The notes under the pieces are model-generated. The model searched no databases. It saw nothing but the letters and a program-made list of their open reading frames with translations, and had not been told where the DNA came from. Both the position numbers and the translations under genes were made by a program. From Methylococcus geothermalis (lineage in GTDB: Bacteria > Pseudomonadota > Gammaproteobacteria > Methylococcales > Methylococcaceae), in assembly GCF_012769535.1 (NCBI RefSeq), contig NZ_CP046565.1, positions 2,990,501 through 3,054,500 of the forward strand: a stretch of DNA of 64,000 bases, in the 5' to 3' direction. Positions 28,469 to 36,685 of this stretch are shown here, in pieces. Numbering within the stretch: position 1 is the first letter of the stretch; each line of letters opens with the position of its first letter.

Positions 28469-29107
28469 AGCCTTACGTTGCTTGGCAACAAGCCTATAAG
28501 AGCCCCCATAAGTTCTGCCCAACGTAAGAAACGCTATGCAGGACGCCAACGCGAACGCAACCAGCCCAACGTATTCCCATTTCACCGGAGCAGCGCATGA
28601 AAAGGGCGGAAGTGCTTTATAAAGAAGGAAGCCCCACAAGCCTGTGACATAGAGGCTGATGATCTGGTTAATCTTTGACACGGACAATGGAGATGGGCCT
28701 GTGATAATGTCGGCAACGTATTCGCTCACGCATGCAGAATCGGGGCGAGTTAGCACCGTTTTGTACAAAGGCCCAATCGTTTCATCCTCCAGCATATCAA
28801 CGTGATTCTCCCAGTTCTCTTGCCAATGCTTGCTTCCACGATTCACGCAAAACCAAGCGAAGGAAAAGACAAGCCCGAGGCAGGACAGAATGACGAGCAA
28901 GTCGGTCTTAGGGAACGTGCCAGACGCCACAAATACTGCGGCATAGCCAGCGAGGGTGGCGCCGATAAAGGTCCAGAAATACGTGGCTCTCTTCCAATAG
29001 AGGTCGATCTCAAATTTGCGTATATCGAGAGCATGCTCGAAAGCTTTCGCTCGCTTCTCTCCGGCGAACGCGGACATGTATTCGGCTTGGGATATAACCT
29101 TGCTCAC
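28445..29107 (-). CDS. RipA-like multi-pass membrane protein (integron cassette)
   Basis: The 220-residue protein has a helical N-terminus with RKFEIDLYWKRATYFWTFIG, which resembles the RipA family of octameric membrane proteins, and four predicted membrane helices (FIGATLAGYAAVFVASG, LLVILSCLGLVFSFAWF, LYVTGLWGFLLYKAL, VGLVAFALASCIAFLTL). Function unknown. The last codons (AKELRESG) are contributed by the duplicated segment, so the native C-terminus may be lost. Last cassette of the array. Confidence 0.7.
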   Translation of the reverse strand: MSKVISQAEYMSAFAGEKRAKAFEHALDIRKFEIDLYWKRATYFWTFIGATLAGYAAVFVASGTFPKTDLLVILSCLGLVFSFAWFCVNRGSKHWQENWENHVDMLEDETIGPLYKTVLTRPDSACVSEYVADIITGPSPLSVSKINQIISLYVTGLWGFLLYKALPPFSCAAPVKWEYVGLVAFALASCIAFLTLGRTYGGSYRLVAKQRKAKELRESG

Positions 29108-29123
29108 ATGGGGCTCCTAAGAC

Positions 29124-29187
29124 GCATAACGCTCGGGTTCAGCGGCGGGCCGCGCAGCGGACCGTCCGCTGCAACCGGTTGTTAGGC
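29124..29187 (-). repeat. attC site 8 (behind helicase cassette)
   Basis: On the minus strand it begins GCCTAAC (29187-29181) and ends GTTATGC (29130-29124), with an internal hairpin-forming CGGACGG..CCGCGCGGCCCGCCGCTG core. It directly follows the stop of the coiled-coil gene. Its core nearly equals that of attC 4. Confidence 0.85.
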
Positions 29188-29191
29188 GCGC

Positions 29192-29662
29192 TCACCCACG
29201 CCCAAGCGTCAGTACCAGCCAGCCAAGCAAAGCCAATGTTATTAGTGATAGCCCAAAGCTCCCAAGCGCCAGATTCCGCACAGTGGTTACGAGGGCCTTG
29301 GTACCTGCCGCCTGTGCACCCAGGTTTTCCTGAACGGCCAGGACTTCCTGTCGCTGCGCTTCGTGTCGCTGTTCGAGCTCTTTCCGTAGCATGCCTTGTT
29401 CGGCGGTGATTGCTTCCAGTCCGCGCAACAGCTCAGGCGTACCGATCGACCGCAGCGTTTCCGCAAGGCCGCCAAGCTGCTCAGCGATCTTAGCGCATCG
29501 AGTCGATAGTTCGCTTACGCCCATGGCCGCTTGACCGAGCGCTTCACGGGCCGTCTTGTAAGACTCGACCTCGTCCTTGAGTCGCCGCAACTCCTCCACG
29601 AGGCGGTTCGCCTCCTCTTCGGCGCGCAAGAATAAATCCAGTCCACGCGTTGCCATGCTCAT
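29192..29662 (-). CDS. Tail-anchored coiled-coil protein coupled to RecQ-like helicase
   Basis: The 156-residue protein is coiled coil over about residues 8-125 (AEEEANRLVEELRRLKDEVE; ELEQRHEAQRQEVLAVQENL). A single C-terminal membrane helix (GSFGLSLITLALLGWLVLTL) is followed by only three or four residues. The ATG at 29662 overlaps the helicase stop as ATGA, so translation is coupled; ATG 29656 is an alternative. The longer open frame upstream is shadow of the helicase. An attC follows the stop. Probable role: membrane anchor or sensor for the helicase; no family known to me. Confidence 0.8.
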   Translation of the reverse strand: MSMATRGLDLFLRAEEEANRLVEELRRLKDEVESYKTAREALGQAAMGVSELSTRCAKIAEQLGGLAETLRSIGTPELLRGLEAITAEQGMLRKELEQRHEAQRQEVLAVQENLGAQAAGTKALVTTVRNLALGSFGLSLITLALLGWLVLTLGRG

Positions 29663-32600
29663 CCTCCCTCCGCGGTCACGAGTGCGGCGCACCGGCCCGC
29701 AAGTTCGTTCATCAGCCACCCGGCAGGAATCCCAGCCAGATCTATAGGCACGTGCCGCATGAACGCGCGCACGAACATGCGATCGGCGTGGATCGAGGCG
29801 GGAATCGATTCCATCAATAACTCTCCTGCACCAGCCTTGTCCCGCGCGCGGGCGATTGCCTGACCGAGGGCAGCCGCCAGCTCCGTCGCGTCGAGTCGGA
29901 ACTTCTCCACTCCGAACCTCAGCGCCGCCTCGACGTTCTGCCGCACCACCTCCGGATCGGCATCGGGGCTCAGCGCCTCGGAGACGCTCCGAAGGATCAG
30001 CAGTCCCGGGACATCTGGATACGATGCCAGCGCACGGCCTGTCGCTGCACGCAGGGCAACGGCATCGTTCGGAGAGACCAGATCGTCCAGCACGGGTGCG
30101 AGGCTGTCCACGCCTCCGCGCGCCGAGGCGCGGACAGCCTCCAGACGGTCGTCCCACTCGGACTGCTCCAGGTAGTCCAGGATACGGCGCCGCAGGTCAT
30201 CGCCGCTGCGCGCGCTGACCGCTGCCTGCAGCATCTCGTTGAGCGCTCGACGACGGGCGAGCTCGATGTGCTGGTAAATGAACGCGAGGAGCCGCTCGGC
30301 CACGCCCAGTATATACTCCCGGTGAGGCTCCCGTTGCAGCGCCAGCGCCTCCGCCTCGGCCTGCTCACCCAGCCGCCGCTGGTATGCGCCCGCATAGCGG
30401 CCGAATGCGGCCGCGATCTCATCCTGCGTCGCACCAACGATCCTGACGCCGAACTCCTGCGAAGCGTAGTTGACCGTGTAGTCCTCGACTACGCCGAGTA
30501 CGACAAGCCGGTGGAGGGCCTTCTCCGCCCGCTCCCGAGCAGCATCCCCCTGTGACGACCAGTGCGCGGTGCGCCAGGTGACATTCACCTGTCGCCGCAC
30601 CCGCACGTCGCCAAGCTGGTCAAGCATGCTGGCGACATCCTTGACCTCGGCCTCTTCGCCGCGGAATGCCCGCACATGGAACCAGAGCGCCCGCACGATG
30701 TCATCCGCCTCGTCCCATCCGGTATCGTTGACGATCCGCGCCACCTGATCGAGCGGCGTGGCCGGGCTGAGAAGGCGCTGCGACCGTCTCGGGTCGTCGT
30801 TGGACAGGACGATGGCGCACTCGGCGCGCTGACGGTCCCGTCCCGCGCGACCTGCCTCCTGGTAGAAGGACTCGATCGAGGCCGGAAGGCCGATGTGGAC
30901 TGTATAGCGGATGTTGGGCTTGTCGATACCCATGCCGAACGCTTTCGTGCAGGCCAACACCGCGACCCGGTCACGCTTGAAGTCGTGGGCAACTTTCCGT
31001 TTCACGTCCTCCCAGCCCTGGTGGTCGTGGTTATGAGGTGGCGCGCCGCTGTAGATTTCGACACTGGTCCGGAGTGCCCGCTCAAGGTGCTTTTTCTGCT
31101 CCAAGACACCGTACAGGCCATTCACGTGCGGACAGAACACGAGGCCTGCGGCCGTCTGCCTCCCCGCCGGCCGAAAGAAGCGACTGCCGTCGACCGCGAA
31201 GTCGGTCGGGAGACGCTCTAAGAATCCCAGCACCCGCTGCACCTTCTCGTCGGAGCGGCTGGTTAGGATGCTGTAGCGCAGCTCGGGCCGGTCGAAGGTC
31301 CTCGGAGTGATGATGCCGTCGAATGACGTGATCCCCAGCTCGCGCTGCACATCCTTGAGCACGATTTTGCTCGCCGTGCCGGTGAGGGCGGCGAGCGGCG
31401 GCACGACACCCTGCGAAGCACAGTAGTCGCGGGTGATGCGGCCCAGGTTCAGGTAAGCGGTGCGGAAGTCATGCCCCCACTCGGAGACGCAGTGCGCCTC
31501 GTCGATGGCGATCAGCGAGACGGGCGTGTTGGTGGTGAGCGTCCGCAGTCCCTCACGGAACGGCACGGTCTGGAACCGCTCCGGCGCGACGTAGCAGAAG
31601 AGGTAGTGCCCCGACTGGAACGCTTGGAGCGCCTGTTCGCGCTCGTCAGCAGTCAGTTGGCTTGTAATCCCAATGCAGCGTTCGATGCCGACTCGCGCTA
31701 GGTTGTCGATCTGATCGTCGATCAGGGAAATGATCGGGTCCACCACGATGCACCGCCCCGGCAAAAGCAGCGCCGCCAACTGGTAGGCGATCGACTTGCC
31801 AGCACCGGTGGGCAGGAGGACGATGCAGTCGAGCCCGCGCAGGAGGCGCTCGATCGTTTCCCACTGGCCCTCCCAAAAGTCGTCTTTGCGAAACAGGTAC
31901 TGGAGGAACCAACGCGCGTCTTCCCGCTGTGGTGAGCGGAGCCGCGCAGGCGACGCGGCGGTGAGCGGGGCCTGGACCTCGGCCGGAAGGTAGACGTCAG
32001 ACACCAAGAACCGCGCCCGCATCTGAGGTAACAGGTCGTCAGCGCTTCCGTCGGCTGGCCCGATGAGCACGTCCAACTCGTGGTCCACATCATCGAGGTG
32101 GCCAGCGAGGACAACCCGCGGCTCTTGCGGAGGGAGCGGCTGGTCATGCAGCCGTGCGAGGCGGCCGAGCAGCTCCAACAGGCCGGTCACCGCGAGCTGA
32201 ACGAGTGTAGCAGCCCGCGGGTCACCACCGAGGATGCGAGGCGGAACCACACCGACCCTCCAGGGGGCATCGAGGCGGAGCCACCCGCCGCGCAGCGCTG
32301 ATACGAGCGCAAGCTGTACCTGGTGTAAGAACTTGTACCAGCGTATCGTGCGGGATAGCTCGGTCTCCGGCGGCAGTTCGACTCGCCCGCCCATTAGTCT
32401 CTGCTTCAACGCGTCGAGAGTCGGGCCGCTACCATTTCGGATGTCGTTCGCCTGGATGCGTATGACGCGCACCCCAGCCTTGGCAAGACTGCGGTCACGC
32501 TCTTCGTCCCGCTCGCGGTGGGCGCTGTGTGCTAAGCCATCGATCTCGATAAGAACTGGGTCACGCTCGGGGTGGACGAGCAAGAGATCGCCGCGTTCGG

Positions 32601-33282
32601 CGGTGCGCGGGTCGATCGCTGGAGTGAGGGACGCGAGTTCTACTTGGGGAATTAGTGACCAAGGGAGCCCTTGGTCTTTGACCAGTGTCAGTATCCAATC
32701 AAACGCCTTGCGCTCCTCGACGCTATCAAACGAGAGCGGGCGGAGTCGGCACGATGGCGTGGAGGCGACACGGCGTACCGCCTCGATGACCGGTTCGGCC
32801 TCGTCGGGCGGCACAGACGCCGCTCCCAGCGCACGCTCCAGGGAAGGCGAGCAGAAGGGCGTAGTGCCGCGGGTGAGGAGCGACTCGGCGACGGCAAGCA
32901 GGTTGCGATATTCGGTCGGCACGCCCTCGCCGTGTGGCCGCGGGAAGTCGAGTCGCCACTGGGCGGCCGCCCTAACGAGCGACGGCTTGGAATCCTCCAT
33001 ATGCAGCTGCTCGACGAACGCCGCGGGCAGTCCGCATGCCTGGAAGAAGGTGCTCTGGCCGTGACGTTCTCGCGGTGTGGCGGCCACAGGCACCGCGAAC
33101 GCTCGCGTCGCAGCAGTCGGCAGACTTGTCGGTACAGGATCGTCGCCGCCGAGCGCCAACTCGACGGTCGCTCTGCAGACCGGGTAACGGCTGCAGCCCC
33201 AGAATTGACGGCCGGCGTTCCGTCCACGGCGCGCGGTCCGCAGCTGCATCGGACTGCCACATTGCGGGCAGGTTTGCGGCAC
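29659..33282 (-). CDS. Zinc-ribbon / nuclease-like / RecQ-type helicase fusion (integron cassette)
   Basis: About 1207 residues. Residues 1-45 form a topoisomerase-type zinc ribbon (TCPQCGSPMQ, then FWGCSRYPVC). Residues 225-300 hold a DUF559/Vsr-like endonuclease fold (DPVLIEIDGLAHSAHRERDE..VRVIRI). From about 480 comes a RecQ-type SF2 helicase: Walker A LLPTGAGKS near 490, IDEAHCVSEWGHDF near 593, ALTGTAS, and QEAGRAGRD near 807. The C-terminal 300 residues are helical and unassigned. GTG 33282 lies seven bases after GGAGG; an upstream TTG (33327) falls inside an attC and is unlikely. It overlaps the tail-anchored gene by 4 bases. Confidence 0.85.
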   Translation of the reverse strand: MPQTCPQCGSPMQLRTARRGRNAGRQFWGCSRYPVCRATVELALGGDDPVPTSLPTAATRAFAVPVAATPRERHGQSTFFQACGLPAAFVEQLHMEDSKPSLVRAAAQWRLDFPRPHGEGVPTEYRNLLAVAESLLTRGTTPFCSPSLERALGAASVPPDEAEPVIEAVRRVASTPSCRLRPLSFDSVEERKAFDWILTLVKDQGLPWSLIPQVELASLTPAIDPRTAERGDLLLVHPERDPVLIEIDGLAHSAHRERDEERDRSLAKAGVRVIRIQANDIRNGSGPTLDALKQRLMGGRVELPPETELSRTIRWYKFLHQVQLALVSALRGGWLRLDAPWRVGVVPPRILGGDPRAATLVQLAVTGLLELLGRLARLHDQPLPPQEPRVVLAGHLDDVDHELDVLIGPADGSADDLLPQMRARFLVSDVYLPAEVQAPLTAASPARLRSPQREDARWFLQYLFRKDDFWEGQWETIERLLRGLDCIVLLPTGAGKSIAYQLAALLLPGRCIVVDPIISLIDDQIDNLARVGIERCIGITSQLTADEREQALQAFQSGHYLFCYVAPERFQTVPFREGLRTLTTNTPVSLIAIDEAHCVSEWGHDFRTAYLNLGRITRDYCASQGVVPPLAALTGTASKIVLKDVQRELGITSFDGIITPRTFDRPELRYSILTSRSDEKVQRVLGFLERLPTDFAVDGSRFFRPAGRQTAAGLVFCPHVNGLYGVLEQKKHLERALRTSVEIYSGAPPHNHDHQGWEDVKRKVAHDFKRDRVAVLACTKAFGMGIDKPNIRYTVHIGLPASIESFYQEAGRAGRDRQRAECAIVLSNDDPRRSQRLLSPATPLDQVARIVNDTGWDEADDIVRALWFHVRAFRGEEAEVKDVASMLDQLGDVRVRRQVNVTWRTAHWSSQGDAARERAEKALHRLVVLGVVEDYTVNYASQEFGVRIVGATQDEIAAAFGRYAGAYQRRLGEQAEAEALALQREPHREYILGVAERLLAFIYQHIELARRRALNEMLQAAVSARSGDDLRRRILDYLEQSEWDDRLEAVRASARGGVDSLAPVLDDLVSPNDAVALRAATGRALASYPDVPGLLILRSVSEALSPDADPEVVRQNVEAALRFGVEKFRLDATELAAALGQAIARARDKAGAGELLMESIPASIHADRMFVRAFMRHVPIDLAGIPAGWLMNELAGRCAALVTAEGG

Positions 33283-33314
33283 GGATTTTCCTCCACTTGC
33301 TGGCACTACACTGC

Positions 33315-33384
33315 ACCTAACGTTCAAGGTCAGGGGCGCTGCGCGGCTTTATCGCGCAGCGTCCCCTGCACCGCAGGGTTAGGG
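33315..33384 (-). repeat. attC site 7
   Basis: On the minus strand it opens CCCTAAC (33384-33378) and closes GTTAGGT (33321-33315), with a long inner hairpin GCTGCGCGGCTTTATCGCGC shared with attC 6. It overlaps the stop codon of the membrane-protein cassette at 33379 and precedes the helicase start by 33 bases. Confidence 0.88.
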
Positions 33385-34035
33385 CTTGCCGCTGGCATTA
33401 TTGCTTGAGTTTGTGGTGCTACCTGTGCTGCCTGTAGCTCCGGTTGATCCGGTACCTTGAGTGGTCTGCTGTGGCACTTGCTGGATGCCCGGCACCGGAG
33501 CGCCTTTTTGTACTGTCTGCGGAACCTGCTGAATGGTAGGCACGGGGGCGCCCTCTCTCAACGGTACTTGCTTCTGTTCGGCCATGATCGCTGCCCTTTC
33601 AAGATTGATTGAAACAAAAATCGTACTGCATGCGATTGCTACAACAAATGCGGTGCCAGCGATATACGCGAGCCAGTCAGTACACCGCGCAAAGAAATTG
33701 GATTCGGAGAGAGCGGAATCATCCATTCGGAGGTAATACTTCTCGTTGAGGGCCAATTGCCTTGCGATTCCGAACTGCGAAGAAATGAAGGAGATCAACG
33801 TCACCACCACGGCAACGACAAAGAGAGCCCAAGACAAGAAGAGAAGCCAGGAAGCGTCGGCACGGGTAATAGGAATGAAGTCCTTCAGGAACCCAAGGGA
33901 TAAGGCAAGGCCCGCGGATGAGTAGGTAAGTATTGCTTTGTCAAAATTATCGGAGTTCGAGAGCTGACGCTTGAATAGCTCAGTCTTCAGTTCCGCGTGA
34001 ACCTTCTTTCTCTCCTCAGCGACATCGACTGTCAT
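33379..34035 (-). CDS. Membrane protein with repetitive Pro/Gln/Gly tail (integron cassette)
   Basis: The 218-residue protein has a charged N-terminus and four predicted membrane segments (ILTYSSAGLALSLGFL; WLLFLSWALFVVAVVVTLIS; DWLAYIAGTAFVVAIACSTI among them). After them lies a low-complexity tail with a duplicated unit (EGAPVPTIQQVPQTV / KGAPVPGIQQVPQQT) and a Gly/Ser/Thr run. Not recognised. Its stop lies inside attC 7, typical of compact cassettes. Confidence 0.72.
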   Translation of the reverse strand: MTVDVAEERKKVHAELKTELFKRQLSNSDNFDKAILTYSSAGLALSLGFLKDFIPITRADASWLLFLSWALFVVAVVVTLISFISSQFGIARQLALNEKYYLRMDDSALSESNFFARCTDWLAYIAGTAFVVAIACSTIFVSINLERAAIMAEQKQVPLREGAPVPTIQQVPQTVQKGAPVPGIQQVPQQTTQGTGSTGATGSTGSTTNSSNNASGKP

Positions 34036-34041
34036 AGCGAG

Positions 34042-34128
34042 CCCTAACGTAGAGCTAACCGGCGCTGCGCGGCTTTATCGCGCAGCGTCCAGCGACCAAA
34101 GGGAGCGAGGTTGAGCGCCGGGTTAGGA
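34042..34128 (-). repeat. attC site 6
   Basis: The minus strand starts TCCTAAC (34128-34122) and ends GTTAGGG (34048-34042). At 87 bp it has the longest arms of the set and shares the CGCTGCGCGGCTTTATCGCG block with attC 7, which suggests that these two neighbours derive from one source array. Confidence 0.85.
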
Positions 34129-34590
34129 AATGCCGCAATCACGGGGAGTAATTGCAACTTTAGTGACGTGGCGGCCATCACTGCCGCGGTATGAGTACGA
34201 GACGGTTACGCCATTTTTGAAAAAAACCTGCATATCGGGGCTAGTACAAACGCTATTCCGAAGATGTGATGACATGGCGCGATAAAACTCTGTCGTATCT
34301 ATCTCGGCTGCCCGAGCGGTAACGATCGTGTAGTGATAGGTGAAGGCCCGACCAGGCCCTGCTTGTGTTGACTCCCAACGCGTGTCGCGGTCAACGGTCA
34401 TGGGAAGTTGCTTATTGATTTGATCGACAACTTTCACCAAGGCTTCATCCACGGTCATTCTTTGACCGGCAGATTTGCCAACAGCGCCGCCGATCAGCGC
34501 GCCGAAGATAGCACCGACACCACCTTTTCCGGCTTGTGCATTAAGCGCGAGAGTCATTAGCGGGACAGCAAGTAGCAATTTGTAGTTCAT
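34123..34590 (-). CDS. Secreted glycine-zipper protein (integron cassette)
   Basis: The 155-residue protein has a signal peptide (MNYKLLLAVPLMTLALNAQA), a short glycine zipper (GGVGAIFGALIGGAVGKSAG), and a beta-rich domain with two Cys (SVCTSPDMQVF, TPRDCGIS). Probably periplasmic or outer-membrane associated; function unknown. Its stop overlaps attC 6. Confidence 0.75.
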   Translation of the reverse strand: MNYKLLLAVPLMTLALNAQAGKGGVGAIFGALIGGAVGKSAGQRMTVDEALVKVVDQINKQLPMTVDRDTRWESTQAGPGRAFTYHYTIVTARAAEIDTTEFYRAMSSHLRNSVCTSPDMQVFFKNGVTVSYSYRGSDGRHVTKVAITPRDCGIS

Positions 34591-34611
34591 GGTGATTCTC
34601 CCTTGTGAAAT

Positions 34612-34683
34612 GCCTAACGCCGCGCTTCAGCGACGGGCCGAGCGCGCAGCGCGAGGACCGTCCGCTGGAAGCGCTGGTTGGGC
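34612..34683 (-). repeat. attC site 5
   Basis: The minus strand starts GCCCAAC (34683-34677) and ends GTTAGGC (34618-34612), with GCGGACGG and CCGTCGC arms. Its outer arm resembles attC 4 and 8, but the loop differs. Confidence 0.88.
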
Positions 34684-34684
34684 A

Positions 34685-35080
34685 TCACTCCTCCACCGGC
34701 GCCAGCATATTGGCGTCGCGGGCCAGCGCCCACTTGCCGTTCTGCTTTTGGAAGATGGTCAGCGTGTGCCCCGCGCGCTTCATGGGTTTAGCACCGTCTG
34801 GTGGCGTTACAACGACGGTAAGGTTCGACCACATAAACGCCCACTCACCGAGAACCTTTATTTCCTGAACTTCGCTCGACCCTTCAAACTTCGGAGCATT
34901 CGCACCTGTTTGCGCCCTTGATGCCGCTGCGAAATCTCCTTTGCGCATGACGGGACGGCCGGGCACCAAGAAGACAACATCATCTGTCATTAGCGACAGG
35001 ACTGTATCAACGTCACCGGCCTTGGTTGCGGCCATCCAGGTAGCAACAAGCCGGCGAATCTCTTGCTCGTCATTCTGCAT
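34685..35080 (-). CDS. SnoaL/DUF4440-like NTF2-fold protein (integron cassette)
   Basis: The 131-residue cone-shaped NTF2 fold shows EQEIRRLVATWMAATKAGDV, then VLSLMTDDVVFLVPGRP, and the C-terminal RAGHTLTIFQKQNGKWALAR strands. Members of the SgcJ/EcaC group bind small molecules or act as isomerases; substrate unknown. No signal peptide. The gene ends two bases before attC 5. NTF2-fold genes are common integron cassettes. Confidence 0.82.
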   Translation of the reverse strand: MQNDEQEIRRLVATWMAATKAGDVDTVLSLMTDDVVFLVPGRPVMRKGDFAAASRAQTGANAPKFEGSSEVQEIKVLGEWAFMWSNLTVVVTPPDGAKPMKRAGHTLTIFQKQNGKWALARDANMLAPVEE

Positions 35081-35100
35081 AAGCGCCTCTCTTTCGTGAT

Positions 35101-35164
35101 GCCCAACGCCGCGCTTCAGCGGCGGGCCGCATGGCGGACCGTCCGCTGCAACCGGTTGTTAGCC
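35101..35164 (-). repeat. attC site 4
   Basis: The minus strand starts GGCTAAC (35164-35158) and ends GTTGGGC (35107-35101). The core CAACCGGTTGCAGCGGACGG is nearly the same as in attC 8. It overlaps the stop codon of the winged-helix gene. Confidence 0.88.
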
Positions 35165-35743
35165 GTTGCTCTCCCCGCGAAGGTACCGAATTCCTGCCTC
35201 GCTGATTGCCCACACTCCTCGCGGGCTGTCACTTCGCAGCAGCCCCTCTTTGACCATCGAGTTGCGCGCCCATTGGGCGGCATTCTTCCAGCGCGGCATC
35301 TCTGGGTCAGAAGCGAGCGGCTCGTAGTCCACATCCTTCAGCGCCCCCTTCATGCTCTGGAGAACATGGTCAAGAACCTTCGTCATAGGCGCCGAGCCTC
35401 CCAGTGATTCAAGGGCCTCCAAGATTGGGCGATAGTATGCTTCTTCGCGGGTGCGCAGGCCACGGCGGAGACGGCCAAGATTGCGCCGTTCAGCATGTGC
35501 TTCAACACCTTCCTCCTCTTCGTCGCGGGCAAACAGATTTCCCCATTCGCGACGAAGAGCATCAGCCTTGTCCCGGAAGCTTGTAACGTGTGCCGCACGT
35601 TCAAGGGCTTCCTTCGCCTTGTCGTAGTCACGGACTTCGAAGGCGCGAGCGCCCACCCGATTCACAAAGTCGATCTCCGCTTCGATCTCTTCGAGCAACA
35701 TCTCGAAGGCTGCGACAACGTTTGTCGGGTTGTTTTCGATCAT
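35159..35743 (-). CDS. Winged-helix protein resembling Mrr N-terminal domain (integron cassette)
   Basis: The 194-residue protein has an N-terminal helical region (residues 1-95) and a C-terminal winged helix of the Mrr_N kind: YRPILEALESLGGSAPMTKV, RWKNAAQWARNSMVKEGLLR and RGVWAISEAGIRYL. In Mrr systems this domain precedes a PD-(D/E)XK nuclease, but no nuclease follows here; it may act as a regulator or as a DNA-binding partner of another cassette product. Confidence 0.75.
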   Translation of the reverse strand: MIENNPTNVVAAFEMLLEEIEAEIDFVNRVGARAFEVRDYDKAKEALERAAHVTSFRDKADALRREWGNLFARDEEEEGVEAHAERRNLGRLRRGLRTREEAYYRPILEALESLGGSAPMTKVLDHVLQSMKGALKDVDYEPLASDPEMPRWKNAAQWARNSMVKEGLLRSDSPRGVWAISEAGIRYLRGESNG

Positions 35744-35760
35744 GGATCCCTCCTGAAGAC

Positions 35761-35841
35761 GGCTAACGACCGCGCTAACCGGCGCACAAACAGCAAGCGC
35801 AGCGCCGCTGTTTGTGCGTCCGGTTCAGCGCGAGGTTAGCG
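35761..35841 (-). repeat. attC site 3
   Basis: The minus strand starts CGCTAAC (35841-35835) and ends GTTAGCC (35767-35761). The middle is a near-perfect hairpin formed by ACGCACAAACAGCGGCGCTG and GCGCACAAACAGCAAGCGCA-like arms. Confidence 0.85.
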
Positions 35842-35853
35842 AGCACCTCTGAC

Positions 35854-36678
35854 TCATGGCACATACTGAATCGGGAACCTCGATCGATGCTCGGGAAACA
35901 GGTCGTACATGAAAAAATTGGCCCGGTATCGCTCGAACGCCTTCGGCTCGTGCTTGATAAGACGCGTCCGTAACTCTTCTAGACTCGGTGGCATCGTGTC
36001 GGACAGCTCCATGAAGCGTGCTTGCATCCTCTTGGCACGGATATCGAGGGCCTCCGGGGTGCAGTAGTCTTTCCTGTAGCCGGCCCATCCTTTCTCGAAT
36101 AGGCCCTGCGCTGTTGTACGCAAGAACAGCCCTGGCTCCGTTGCTGCATCCATCGCCTTGACCGCTTCCGCCGGAGACTTCGTACTTAGAAGCGTTAGAT
36201 ACAGCGCGCGGTAGGCTTTCTCGAGCGCTGCGGCCGTGACCGTCTTTGTTGGGCCAATGAGTCCCCAGAACGGCGCTCTATCGCTCATCCGAAGTACCTT
36301 AGCGAGTGCGCCTCCCGTACATGCGGCAACCGCAATCATCAGGTTGAGATGCGTTGCAGCATTTAGCTCGGTAATCGGTAACTTCAGTTCTTCCCAGTCA
36401 GCGAGCGAACCATCTGCGAACTGAAACCCATCCTCATCGCCATGACATTCGATGTGCAGCATGGGGACGATGCCTTGGTCGAGTACAGCCTTGCGGCAAC
36501 TATGGATCTGCTCGATAAGCTCGTCGCCGGTCTCGACGCGTACGTATTTAACCGCCGGCGATGGTGAGTACGCGGCAGCGTAAGTACTAATATCGTCGAT
36601 CAATCGCTTCGCTGTATTGAGCTCTCCGGCCGGGATTGAGTCAACGACTAGAATCTGGTTGAAGCGATTGGCGTCCAT
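35854..36678 (-). CDS. Caspase/CHAT-like protease candidate (integron cassette)
   Basis: The 274-residue protein has a Rossmann-like start (NQILVVDSIPAGELN), then IVPMLHIECHGDEDGFQFAD, a typical caspase-fold His-Gly strand, followed by LMIAVAACTGGALAKVLR with the candidate catalytic Cys, and PFWGLIGPTKTVTA. The His/Cys spacing fits C14/CHAT proteases. The C-terminal 110 residues are helical. No partner domain is fused. In known bacterial systems such proteases trigger cell death after phage sensing, but here the role is inferred. Confidence 0.7.
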   Translation of the reverse strand: MDANRFNQILVVDSIPAGELNTAKRLIDDISTYAAAYSPSPAVKYVRVETGDELIEQIHSCRKAVLDQGIVPMLHIECHGDEDGFQFADGSLADWEELKLPITELNAATHLNLMIAVAACTGGALAKVLRMSDRAPFWGLIGPTKTVTAAALEKAYRALYLTLLSTKSPAEAVKAMDAATEPGLFLRTTAQGLFEKGWAGYRKDYCTPEALDIRAKRMQARFMELSDTMPPSLEELRTRLIKHEPKAFERYRANFFMYDLFPEHRSRFPIQYVP

Positions 36679-36685
36679 ATGTGCT

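Noticed and set aside
29663-30157. Upstream extension of the tail-anchored protein to 321 residues
   Set aside because: The extra residues overlap the helicase gene out of frame and are Arg/Gly-rich without structure; the ATGA overlap gives a better start.
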